Notes under the pieces: model-generated | What the model saw: only the letters and a program-made list of their open reading frames with translations | Database searches by the model: none | What the model was told of the DNA's origin: nothing | Origin: a virus | IMG/VR virus record: IMGVR_UViG_3300011400_000098 | Location: 1-58,463 of that record | Direction: 5' to 3' (one strand) | Length of the DNA stretch: 58,463 nucleotides | Translations under genes and position numbers: made by a program | In this document: in pieces, positions 48,695 to 57,018 of the stretch | How the letters are laid out: each line of letters begins with the position of its first letter | Position numbering within the stretch: the first letter of the stretch is position 1

Positions 48695-50032
48695 GTGCGA
48701 CCCTGGCATATCGCAGGCTTCACTATCGGTGTGCTCGTCGTATTACTGCTGTTCCGATATTGTGAGCAGGCGGCGTATGGTCAACCGCTTCCTAGCCCGA
48801 TTACGCTATGCCACCTAAATCCAGATAACACCTACACAGAGCTTACTTTTGCTAATCCGAACTCAGCAGCAGCTCAAATACACATACAAAACCCAAACGA
48901 TCTAGTACCAGCGCCAGCAGGAGGCTGCCCATCAACACGCCAAACGAGAACACCAACGCCCCTCCCGCAGACACCGACACCGACGCAGACACCGACGTTA
49001 ACCGCATCCGCCACCTTTTCACCTACGGCGGTCGCATCATCGTCCCCGACCGCGGCACCGTTACCTTCACCATCACCGTCGATAGCTCCACTCCCGGCTA
49101 CCCCTTCGCCGTCCACGACGCCGACAATAATCTCCTCGGTGACGGCGTTATCACCGACCTCGGTTTCAACATCGAATCCTTCCACATCAACGCCCAACCC
49201 GACGTCCCCGCCAAACCAGAACCAGAACAACCAGCCAGCCAGTAACGACGGCACACAAAATCTGCTCGTCTGTGAAAGCTTGCCTGGCGGACTACGTGAA
49301 ATACGGATCAAAGAGAGAGAATGGCCGCAGTACCGCAGCCGAAGCACACAAGGGCCTTGTCGTACGCCAACTCCCTCACCTACCGCCTCAGCGACGCCCT
49401 CCTCGACAGCGCCATCGCCAGCTTCGAGCGCGACGAGCGAAGCGTCCCCAACGACGATAATCACGATCCAAGCAGACCCAGACCCTTCCAGCACAGCCAC
49501 GAACACACCCACTACGCCAGAATTAACACCACCCACAAACATTCCCACTGGCACGGAGACAACAGAACCACCAGAAACCATCACGCCGGCCCCGGCCCAA
49601 GAAACCGCTCCATTACCCGTACCAGTACCAGTACCGACTCCGCTGCTTAGCCCTACACAAACTCCTGTCATAGTCACATTGCCGCCATTGCTGGTTCCAG
49701 CCATACAAACCGTGATTGTACGAGAGATCGAAACGCAGCTCGTCGAGGTCACAGTTGTCGTACCGGCCGCAGCCACGCCAACGCCAACGCCTAGCATCAC
49801 CCCTACTTCGCTTCCAAATCCGAGCGGGCCTGTGGTTAATGGAACACGTACTAGTGTGGTCGGAACTCAACGTCCAACGGACACTAACGTTCTGCCTGAC
49901 AGTAATCGTTCTAATCTTAGTCTTTTTCTTAATTATGGCCCAGCCGATCCCATCATCCGGGCCTTAGTTCTCGCTTCCAGCGTAGGGATGGGTGTGACAC
50001 TTGGCTTCATCGTCGCCAGGCTCAGGCCCTAA
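48695..50032 (+). CDS. Large Thr/Pro/Ser-rich protein with membrane segments at both ends
   Basis: The 445-residue protein has an N-terminal membrane segment (AGFTIGVLVVLLLF) and another at the C-terminus (LVLASSVGMGVTLGFIVA). Between them are long TPTP/TATPS tracts, two Cys-bounded modules (LCHLNPDNTYTEL..., VCESLPGGLREI...) and a PVPVPVPTP repeat. Such stalks are common in bacterial surface proteins, especially Chloroflexota. It may be host-derived and span the envelope. Confidence 0.75.
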   Translation: MRPWHIAGFTIGVLVVLLLFRYCEQAAYGQPLPSPITLCHLNPDNTYTELTFANPNSAAAQIHIQNPNDLVPAPAGGCPSTRQTRTPTPLPQTPTPTQTPTLTASATFSPTAVASSSPTAAPLPSPSPSIAPLPATPSPSTTPTIISSVTALSPTSVSTSNPSTSTPNPTSPPNQNQNNQPASNDGTQNLLVCESLPGGLREIRIKEREWPQYRSRSTQGPCRTPTPSPTASATPSSTAPSPASSATSEASPTTIITIQADPDPSSTATNTPTTPELTPPTNIPTGTETTEPPETITPAPAQETAPLPVPVPVPTPLLSPTQTPVIVTLPPLLVPAIQTVIVREIETQLVEVTVVVPAAATPTPTPSITPTSLPNPSGPVVNGTRTSVVGTQRPTDTNVLPDSNRSNLSLFLNYGPADPIIRALVLASSVGMGVTLGFIVARLRP

Positions 50033-50048
50033 TGTCCCGCCAGCTCAG

Positions 50049-50336
50049 ATGGCGACGGCGGTGTTTGTCTTCAGACAAATCATCTGCTTGCTCTTTATCG
50101 TCGGCTGGCTGGTCATGTTCTGTTTCGATACCTTCTTCGATACAGGCGAGGCATTACTTCCATTTTGGTTTAACTGTATTGGTATGGGTGTGCTAGCGTT
50201 CTCGCTCGGAGTGAACGTTGAAAGCCTCATGTCATTTAGAGGCATCAGCATTGTCCCCACTACCGCAGAGCAGCCTCAACCACAATACACTACACCGCGA
50301 CCGCAGCCCTATGTGCCCCCGGATGCCAAAAGATGA
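50049..50336 (+). CDS. Two-pass membrane protein, holin-like candidate
   Basis: ATG 50049 gives 95 residues with two hydrophobic segments (IICLLFIVGWLVMFCF, FNCIGMGVLAFSLGV) and a Pro-rich tail. A TTG at 50001 would add 16 residues. It has holin-like topology next to another two-pass gene. Confidence 0.6.
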   Translation: MATAVFVFRQIICLLFIVGWLVMFCFDTFFDTGEALLPFWFNCIGMGVLAFSLGVNVESLMSFRGISIVPTTAEQPQPQYTTPRPQPYVPPDAKR

Positions 50337-50488
50337 GCGTATTTGATATCGTCCTCATCATCCTCGCGTGCGTGTTCTTCTTCATTGCTGCCGTTAGCCC
50401 CCACCTACGTAACAACCCGCAGCCTTCGATCAACTGGCTTGCGTGGGGACTTTTCTGCTGGGCGCTCAGCGTGCTACCTTGGTTCTAA
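50333..50488 (+). CDS. Tiny two-segment membrane protein (51 residues), holin-like candidate
   Basis: ATG 50333 overlaps the previous stop (ATGA). Two hydrophobic stretches (IVLIILACVFFFIAAV, WLAWGLFCWALSVLPWF) are joined by a short polar loop. The clean overlap and composition make it a plausible gene. Confidence 0.6.
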   Translation: MSVFDIVLIILACVFFFIAAVSPHLRNNPQPSINWLAWGLFCWALSVLPWF

Positions 50489-50498
50489 GCTCAGCAAC

Positions 50499-51215
50499 GT
50501 GACGACTATTACGCAGGAAAAAGTCGGGGAGAGCCCGTTGCTTGGCCCGGATTGCGTTACGGCCTTGCCACCACGGCGTGCGCCCGCTCCGAAATTGTTG
50601 GACTTGTTCTGTGGCGAGGGCGGGGCTGGACACGGCTACTCATTGGTAGGGTTCGATGTGACGGGGGTGGATATCAGGGTACAGGAGCGATACCCGCACA
50701 GGTTCGTTTGCGATGATGCGCTAGAGCATCTTCGGCGTCATTGGCGCGAGTTTGACGTGATCCATGCGTCTCCGCCGTGTAGAGCGCATTCCCTTATGAA
50801 ATATGTGACACAAGAAGCCTACTTTGACTTCATTCCCGTGTTGCGAGACATTTTGTTACAAATCAGAAAGCCTTATATTATCGAAAACGTCGAAACGGCC
50901 CCTTTGCGCGACCCAATATTGCTATGCGGTGGAATGTTCGGCCTCAGGACGTATCGCCATCGTATCTTCGAGACGAATATGGTCATTCCTAGGCTCAGAC
51001 ACCACACACACGAACATCAAACGGCTCCGGTTGGGCGCTCTGCGTGTGCGAATGAGTATCTGAACCTTGTAGGGCACTTCCCCGACGTAGAGCTGGCTAG
51101 ACGTGTAATGTCGATGCCTTGGGCGTCCAGAGATGGGATCGCTGATGCTGTACCGCCTGCATACACACAGTATCTCGGTGAGTACGCTATGGCGTTCGTG
51201 GAGGCTTTCCGATGA
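50499..51215 (+). CDS. Cytosine-C5-type DNA methyltransferase, compact
   Basis: The motifs are LLDLFCGEGGAGHGY (I, SAM binding), HASPPCRAHS (IV, catalytic Cys), IIENVETA (VI), FGLRTYRHRIFE (VIII) and PPAYTQYLGEY (X-like). At ~240 residues it almost lacks a target recognition domain. GTG 50499 or TTG 50538 (GGGGAGAG upstream) may be the start; dyad site h overlaps this region. Confidence 0.85.
   Translation: MTTITQEKVGESPLLGPDCVTALPPRRAPAPKLLDLFCGEGGAGHGYSLVGFDVTGVDIRVQERYPHRFVCDDALEHLRRHWREFDVIHASPPCRAHSLMKYVTQEAYFDFIPVLRDILLQIRKPYIIENVETAPLRDPILLCGGMFGLRTYRHRIFETNMVIPRLRHHTHEHQTAPVGRSACANEYLNLVGHFPDVELARRVMSMPWASRDGIADAVPPAYTQYLGEYAMAFVEAFR
50504..50525. promoter_or_regulatory. 22-bp dyad site h (methyltransferase start)
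   Basis: The halves GACTATTAC and GAAAAAGTC flank GCAG. It lies between the 50333 gene and the likely translated core of the methyltransferase, where GC skew flips back to G-rich. Confidence 0.65.
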
Positions 51216-52705
51216 CAACATCTAACGTCAGATTGCCTCAGCCTGCGTCGAATGTCATCGAGGAGCCTGCTGTTGGCATAGTTCCTGGCCTCGGTGTCGG
51301 AAATCTGATTATTTCTGTTGCTTCTGCGGCAGATTCGATCACGCCGTGGGGCAACAACGTCAAGCAGCGCGACAACCAGCTCAGGCAGTTTTGGCCGACG
51401 GAACCCATCTTCGCTTCCGGACTTTTCACGACAGTATCGCAATATGTTGCGTTTGGATGGACGTTGACTGGCCCTCCCCGCTCGGTGGGCATTAGTCAAG
51501 AAGTATTAAGCAACTGTCAATTTGGGGCTGGTTGGGAAGGTCTTGTAGAGCCGTTTTTGATCGACTATTTCACACAGGATAACGGCGCGTTCATGGAAAT
51601 CGTCAGGACGGACGATGATCCTCGTGCGCCTGTGATAAGCTTAAATCACCTTGATTCTAAGTTGTGCGACCGCACGGGGCGCCATGACGAACCGGTGATC
51701 TACACGGATAATGTAGGCAATCGGCATTACCTCAAGTGGTACAACGTTGTTGCGTTGTCTGAGTTCCCGTCGCCCATCGAGGAAGCGTATGGGGTTGGAT
51801 ATTGCGCCTTGACGCGGTTGCTGCGCAGCGTCCAGACTATGCGCGATATTGGCATTCTGAAGCAAGAAAAAGCGAGTGGACGGTTCACTAGGCAAGTCCA
51901 CTTGGTCAGTGGAGTACAAACCAAGATCATCGAGGATGCCGTCGCGCAGAAACAGGCTGCAGCGGACGCCCAGGGCTTCCTACGATACATCCAACCTTTG
52001 ATCGTGGCGTCTCTTGATCCTACGTCGCGTGTATCGAAAGAAACTATCGACTTGGCTTCGATTCCTGAAGATTACGATGAGGTCAAGGCGCTGCAGACGT
52101 ACATTACGATCATGGCAATGGCGTTCGGTGGCGATTATCAATCTTATGCTCCGCTTCCTGGTGGCGGCCTCGGATCGGGCTCACAAAGTAAAATCCTCAA
52201 CATGAAGTCTCGGGGCAAAGGCCCTGGGCTGTTCATGAAGAAAATCGAACGCTTATTTAACTTTCATGGCGTCTTGCCTCGCACGGTTACGTTTAGCTTC
52301 GGAGAGCACGATTCTGCCGAGCAGATCGAGAAAACGGAGCTGCGCCGTTCACGCGCTCTCGAACGGGAAATCAGGATTAGATCGGGCGAAATCACGACTG
52401 AAGTTGCTCGTCAGCTCGCTGTTGATTGCGGTGATCTTGATGAGCGTTACTTGATTATGATGCGTGAGGAAAACGCCACTCACGAACACGTTGTAGACGA
52501 CACAGTGCCGTTCAATGAGCCGCAACTGGGCGATGTAGAGCCCGGTATGCCTGGCCCGAAAGAGCCTCCGAAAGCCACGCCCGGAGCGGTAAATCAACCT
52601 GCTAATCATAACGAGCGACGCCCACGCTCGCCTGCAACGTCACAAGGGCAGAACCCTGGTGGGCCTCCTGAGCCGCGTAGAGCGGGAGGTCAGCAAAATG
52701 GCTAA
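51212..52705 (+). CDS. Portal protein
   Basis: The 497-residue protein has the portal pattern: N-terminal crown, mid-region DNGAFMEIVR, GVGYCALTRLLRSVQTM, and QTYITIMAMAFGGDY before a Pro-rich disordered tail. It overlaps the methyltransferase (ATGA) and precedes capsid genes. It forms the dodecameric DNA channel. Confidence 0.85.
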   Translation: MTTSNVRLPQPASNVIEEPAVGIVPGLGVGNLIISVASAADSITPWGNNVKQRDNQLRQFWPTEPIFASGLFTTVSQYVAFGWTLTGPPRSVGISQEVLSNCQFGAGWEGLVEPFLIDYFTQDNGAFMEIVRTDDDPRAPVISLNHLDSKLCDRTGRHDEPVIYTDNVGNRHYLKWYNVVALSEFPSPIEEAYGVGYCALTRLLRSVQTMRDIGILKQEKASGRFTRQVHLVSGVQTKIIEDAVAQKQAAADAQGFLRYIQPLIVASLDPTSRVSKETIDLASIPEDYDEVKALQTYITIMAMAFGGDYQSYAPLPGGGLGSGSQSKILNMKSRGKGPGLFMKKIERLFNFHGVLPRTVTFSFGEHDSAEQIEKTELRRSRALEREIRIRSGEITTEVARQLAVDCGDLDERYLIMMREENATHEHVVDDTVPFNEPQLGDVEPGMPGPKEPPKATPGAVNQPANHNERRPRSPATSQGQNPGGPPEPRRAGGQQNG

Positions 52706-53153
52706 ATGGGCTAGCTCGTTAAGAGTCTCGTTCACGCCTGTCACGGCACGTATGCGGTTCTTGCGTACCGCTGCGTTGATGCGCGACCTTGACGGTTCGA
52801 CGAAAGATTACGTTGAGGAATTGGTTGAGGTGTGGGCGAGCGACGAGAACATGCCGCCTCCGATCATCGGCCAGGACTACATTCGTACACATCGTATGCA
52901 AGATTCTTGGCGCGTCGTCCAGAAATCGACGATGAACAGAATCAGCTATACGTATGCCAACTACGTCACAGATCGTCGAGGCAAATACTACGCTCGTATC
53001 GTACATGGTTTTCGTGGCAAGCCCGAGGAGCAAGCAGAAATCCACGCAGGGCGTTGGAAAACCATTGACGATGCGTATGAGGAAGTCGGGTCGCACGAGG
53101 AATTCCGCGAGCGTACGCAGCGAATGATTGAAAAGTCGATGGGGGTACGTTGA
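52698..53153 (+). CDS. Head-tail joining/minor head protein (HK97 gp10-like)
   Basis: ATG 52698 follows GGGAGG and lies inside the end of the portal gene. The 151-residue basic alpha/beta protein (SWRVVQKSTMNRISYTYANYV, YYARIVHGF) resembles gp10-type joining proteins. Identity is moderate. Confidence 0.6.
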   Translation: MAKWASSLRVSFTPVTARMRFLRTAALMRDLDGSTKDYVEELVEVWASDENMPPPIIGQDYIRTHRMQDSWRVVQKSTMNRISYTYANYVTDRRGKYYARIVHGFRGKPEEQAEIHAGRWKTIDDAYEEVGSHEEFRERTQRMIEKSMGVR

Positions 53154-54943
53154 TGCCTTACGCAGCTAATGCTGATTTGCCAGCGTACGTGCGGAAACTG
53201 CCTGAGGGCAAACAAAGTCAATGGAGACACGTTTTCAACTCTTGCTTGAAAGATGGCAAGGAAGAAGGACGTTGCTTTCGTATGGCGAATGGTGTTGTCG
53301 CCAAGAAAGCTGTGGCGGAGAACTTCGAGTGGCTTCCTGAAGGCGAAATCGAAGATGGTCCTGAAGTGGATGCCGCTGAGAAGGACTATCAGTACGTCGA
53401 ATCGTACGAGTACGAAAGCAGGAAACTTCCTCAGGATCATGCGGGCTACAATCCTGTGGGCGGCGATAACGAGAAAGCTTGCTCCAACTGCATGTTCTTC
53501 GTTTCCCCCGCACGGTGTACGATTGTTAGCGGGGAGATTGCTCCCAACGGACTATCTAATGAGTGGCGCGCTGTTCCGGGGGCAGTAGCGCCTGAACCCA
53601 TCCCTGTCGTCATCGTAGGCGAGCAGAAGTTGCGTCGGTCTGAGATGAACGCTTCGTCGTTCGCGTACATCACTCCTGATGGCGTGCGTAAGCTCCCGAT
53701 CCACAACGCAGCGCACGTACGCAACGCGCTTGCACGATTCAACCAAACACAGTTTCATTCTGCGGCTGCGCGGCGGACTGCACGCAGGCGTATCGTAGCG
53801 GCTGCACGGAGGTTTGGGGTCGAGGTGTCTGACGCATCGAAGAATGCTGGCGAGCGGCTGCTGACGATGTTGGGTCTTGCAGCCCCTGACTTTGTGGCGC
53901 CTGAGGTCGATCTATCGGTCGCACAAGACGAATCAGTCTGGTTTGCGAAGCAAGCTGATGGCAGACTGCGTTGGTTTGGGAGGTATTCAAACGCTTGGCT
54001 AGATAGAGACGGCGAAATCTTAACCGAAGAGGCTCACAAAGAGTATCAGAAGTGGGCGTACGATAACGGAACGTTGCCCGAACTGTGGTTGTGGCATGTC
54101 CCGGGGTCTCGTGTCGGGGAAGCTGACTGGCTGGACTTCAGCAACGGCTTCGCTCATGCGAGCGGCTTGATCGACGGTGGCAAGGAATCTGCTGTCGAAG
54201 CAATCAAGTCACAAGACTTGGGAATGAGTCACGGTTTCCTGGCCTTGCAGCAGGGCAAGTGGGTTCGCCGTTACCGTAGCTATGAGCTTAGCATCCTTCC
54301 ACGGGAGCGAGCGGCGGTCGAAACGTCCGGATTTAACCTCCTGGACGCTGCGAAGGGAGCAGAAGTAATGGCCTTCACGGAGGAGCGCCGCAAGTTTCTC
54401 GTCGAGGCGCTAGGCGAGGATGCGGTGGGTGCTCTCGAAAAGAGCACCGAAAGCATGGCGACACAGCTCAAGGAACTGGGCGTTGAGTACAAGGAGGCGG
54501 AAGCCGAGGCCGCCAAAACTGACGAGACGACCGCCCAGAGTGAGGGGATCAAGGCGCTAGCAGCGTCGGTCGCTGAGCTGACGACCTCGATGCAGACGCT
54601 CATAGGCGCCGTCGCTGCACAGCAGAAGGAAATCGTTGCTGTCAAGACCGCGCAGGGCAAGACCACTGATGAGAACGTCGAGGATGCGTTCTTGGCTCGC
54701 GTCGCTAAGGCGTTCGGTCAGAACGGCGGCGTGACACGCCCCACGCAAGACACGAAGAACGTCAAGGAAGCGGGGTCTGCAGGTGAGCCTCCCGCTGGAC
54801 AGGCCGACTTCTTCAGCACGATGATCGGTGAGCAGCTCGGAATGCTCGCCAAGGGAGATGCACCGTCTGTCGGCACCCCGGCGATGGCTGCTGTGACTGT
54901 CGATGCCTCATCTCAGGGGCCGACGGAAGTGAGAGGGGAGTAA
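53153..54943 (+). CDS. Fused ChaB-like / Cys-motif / DUF6582-like / prohead protease / scaffold
   Basis: The order of parts is: residues ~5-50, ChaB-like (ADLPAYVRKLPEGKQSQW, FRMANGVV); ~110-140, a cysteine module (ACSNCMFF, ARCTIVSG); ~165-225, DUF6582-like (LPIHNAAHVRNALARF); ~260-400, a prohead protease (WLWHVPGSR with His, LGMSHGF with Ser); then a helical Ala/Glu-rich scaffold (~420-530) and linker. Protease and scaffold are one chain, so self-cleavage would release the scaffold during maturation. TGATG overlap sets the start. Confidence 0.82.
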   Translation: MPYAANADLPAYVRKLPEGKQSQWRHVFNSCLKDGKEEGRCFRMANGVVAKKAVAENFEWLPEGEIEDGPEVDAAEKDYQYVESYEYESRKLPQDHAGYNPVGGDNEKACSNCMFFVSPARCTIVSGEIAPNGLSNEWRAVPGAVAPEPIPVVIVGEQKLRRSEMNASSFAYITPDGVRKLPIHNAAHVRNALARFNQTQFHSAAARRTARRRIVAAARRFGVEVSDASKNAGERLLTMLGLAAPDFVAPEVDLSVAQDESVWFAKQADGRLRWFGRYSNAWLDRDGEILTEEAHKEYQKWAYDNGTLPELWLWHVPGSRVGEADWLDFSNGFAHASGLIDGGKESAVEAIKSQDLGMSHGFLALQQGKWVRRYRSYELSILPRERAAVETSGFNLLDAAKGAEVMAFTEERRKFLVEALGEDAVGALEKSTESMATQLKELGVEYKEAEAEAAKTDETTAQSEGIKALAASVAELTTSMQTLIGAVAAQQKEIVAVKTAQGKTTDENVEDAFLARVAKAFGQNGGVTRPTQDTKNVKEAGSAGEPPAGQADFFSTMIGEQLGMLAKGDAPSVGTPAMAAVTVDASSQGPTEVRGE

Positions 54944-54944
54944 C

Positions 54945-56387
54945 ATGCCTCCTGGGGTGATGGACAAGTCCAGCGTTCTCGATCAGCTCCTGATCGAACT
55001 GCAGCAACGCGGTGGTACGAAGGCAACTTCGATGCCTCCTGTCGGGCCGTACATGCATGGGCCTGACGGGTTGTGGTCGCAGATGGGCCTGGAGCGCGCG
55101 GTCATCTCTACGCGCGTGCGACCGCGCGGGTTGGCGGGTGCTCTGCCGTCGCGTGCTAACAACAGCATGAACCCGCTGTACCCGTATCTGACTGGGTTCG
55201 TAGAAGGAACGGGAACGCAGCCCGACGCATCGTGCGACGACTGCCCTACTCCCGGCCCGATGAAAAACTGCTTTCAGACGAGTGTGTTCGGGCGGTACTG
55301 CTACCAGACCCGTACGCTCGACATCACTCGCATGGGGCAGATCATCAATCGTGGTGAGTTCACCGATCTGATGATTTGGAACGATCCCATCGGCGGGCCT
55401 GCGAACGCGCCCGGCGCTGCGGGCCTCGTTTACCCGAACAGCACGCCTGGCAACATCAACCTCAACAACGAGGTGTCTGTCCGGTTCGCTGAGGTGGGTG
55501 TCGCTTTCCAGACCAAGCTCATGCGCCAGGTGTGGGAAGGCAACCCTACGAACAACAGCGCCGGTGGCGGCTATCGCGAGTTCCCCGGTCTGGATATCCT
55601 GGTCGGAACAGGCAAGCGTGACGCCGTGACGGGGACAGCGTGTCCCTCTCTGGATTCTACTATCGTCAACGCGGCTGGTCAGGACACAGGGCAGCTCGTA
55701 GACACGCTCACGTACACGATGCGCTATCTGAAGTCGCTCGCTACTTCGACTGGCCTCGGCCCTGCGACGTGGGCGCTGGTGATGCGTGAGGAGCTGTTCT
55801 TCGAGTTGACGGCTGCGTGGCCGTGCAACTACCTTACGTACCGCTGTGTGTTCGAGACGGCCAACAACAACATCCAGGGCAGCTTCGACATGGGTGACGC
55901 TATCGCAATGCGTGACGCCATGCGCTCTGGCCAGTACCTCGTCGTTGACGGCGTTCGGTGGAACGTGATCGTGGACGACGCGCTGCCGATGAACGGTTCC
56001 GGCGGCAACTTCACGAGCGACATCTACGTGCTTCCCATGACTGTGCAGGGCAACAAGTCCGTCCTGTTCTGGGAATACTTCGCGTGGAACGGCCCGAACG
56101 CCGCGTTGGCTGCTGAGACGCTGCGTGTCGCTCCTATCATGGGCAACTACTACTGGTCGGACGGCGGCCAGTACATGTGGCACATGAAGCCTCCGGTGAA
56201 CTGGTGCGTGCAGTGGATCGGCCTTATCGAGCTGAGACTGATCTTGCTCACGCCTCATCTGGCGGCACGCATCGAGAACGTCGCGTACTCGGCTCCGATG
56301 ATCCCGCGTCAGCCGTTCCACGATGATCCCTACTTCGTGAACGGTGGTGTGACCGACCGCGACACGGCCCCTTCGTTCTACCGCTAA
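54945..56387 (+). CDS. Major capsid protein
   Basis: This 480-residue protein follows the protease-scaffold by one base and is followed by a strong hairpin. It has the HK97-fold feel (SVRFAEVGVAFQTKLMRQVW, MRYLKSLATS, IYVLPMTVQGNKSVLFWEYF) and a Cys cluster near residue 95 (CDDCPTPGPMKNCF...YC). GGGGAG precedes the ATG. Confidence 0.85.
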   Translation: MPPGVMDKSSVLDQLLIELQQRGGTKATSMPPVGPYMHGPDGLWSQMGLERAVISTRVRPRGLAGALPSRANNSMNPLYPYLTGFVEGTGTQPDASCDDCPTPGPMKNCFQTSVFGRYCYQTRTLDITRMGQIINRGEFTDLMIWNDPIGGPANAPGAAGLVYPNSTPGNINLNNEVSVRFAEVGVAFQTKLMRQVWEGNPTNNSAGGGYREFPGLDILVGTGKRDAVTGTACPSLDSTIVNAAGQDTGQLVDTLTYTMRYLKSLATSTGLGPATWALVMREELFFELTAAWPCNYLTYRCVFETANNNIQGSFDMGDAIAMRDAMRSGQYLVVDGVRWNVIVDDALPMNGSGGNFTSDIYVLPMTVQGNKSVLFWEYFAWNGPNAALAAETLRVAPIMGNYYWSDGGQYMWHMKPPVNWCVQWIGLIELRLILLTPHLAARIENVAYSAPMIPRQPFHDDPYFVNGGVTDRDTAPSFYR

Positions 56388-56397
56388 CTTCAGGAAG

Positions 56398-56438
56398 CCT
56401 GGTGTGCGCTGTGTCGCCCCCGATCAGCGCACGCCAGG
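56398..56438 (+). other. Strong hairpin after the capsid gene
   Basis: A 14-bp stem (CCTGGTGTGCGCTG / CAGCGCACGCCAGG, one G-U pair) with a 13-base loop starts 11 bases after the capsid stop. There is no T-tract, so partial termination or mRNA stabilisation that raises capsid yield is likelier than full termination. Confidence 0.7.
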
Positions 56439-56451
56439 TGAGGTTGTGTGA

Positions 56452-57018
56452 GTGGCGTACGAACGCGAATGGTACGAAGGGCTTGCAGGATTGCGGCCCT
56501 ATAACGAGAGGGCACTCTGGGGCGTGTTCGCACACCTCGGTAGACCTGGCTCGTACCTCGACGCTGGGTGCGGTGACGGTTGGCTGGTGTACACGGCTCG
56601 CACGGCGGGTGTCCCGGTCTCTGTTGGTGTGGAAGTCTCTCCTGATGCTGCGCAAGTAGCGCCGGCTGGAACAGAAATCATCACGCACGATCTAGGCCAA
56701 ACTCTAAATCTAGGGCGCAAGTTCGATTTGGTGACGTCGTGGGAAGTAGGAGAGCATCTTGAGCAATCCTGCGCTGATGAGTTTGTGGGTAACCTGGTTC
56801 GCCACACTGGGCGTTATCTGGTTTTTACTGCAGCCGTTATAGGCCAAGGCGGCTATCATCACGTCAATTGTCAACCCGTAGAGTATTGGCGTCTCAAGCT
56901 AATATCTGGCGGATTGAAATACTTAGAGCAAGAAACGGAAGCCCTGCGATTGACGTGGCGATGGACAGTTGGCCCGCTGGTGTGGCTCCCTAACAACATT
57001 CAGGTGTTCGGTGTATGA
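56452..57018 (+). CDS. SAM-dependent methyltransferase
   Basis: The 188-residue class I methyltransferase has motif I YLDAGCGDGWL and DLVTSWEVGEHLE. GTG start behind GAGG. Coupled by ATGA to the glycosyltransferase, so it probably methylates a sugar or the glycan-bearing virion protein rather than DNA. Confidence 0.82.
   Translation: MAYEREWYEGLAGLRPYNERALWGVFAHLGRPGSYLDAGCGDGWLVYTARTAGVPVSVGVEVSPDAAQVAPAGTEIITHDLGQTLNLGRKFDLVTSWEVGEHLEQSCADEFVGNLVRHTGRYLVFTAAVIGQGGYHHVNCQPVEYWRLKLISGGLKYLEQETEALRLTWRWTVGPLVWLPNNIQVFGV

Noticed and set aside
48874-49800. 308-codon minus-strand frame rich in Gly/Val
   Set aside because: It is the complement of the Thr/Pro/Ser-rich gene; the repetitive composition is explained by that gene's codons.
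54813-56321. 502-codon open frame on the minus strand
   Set aside because: It lies opposite the major capsid gene, is Arg/His/Val-rich with no domain, and has no promoter or ribosome site. It is a codon-bias shadow.
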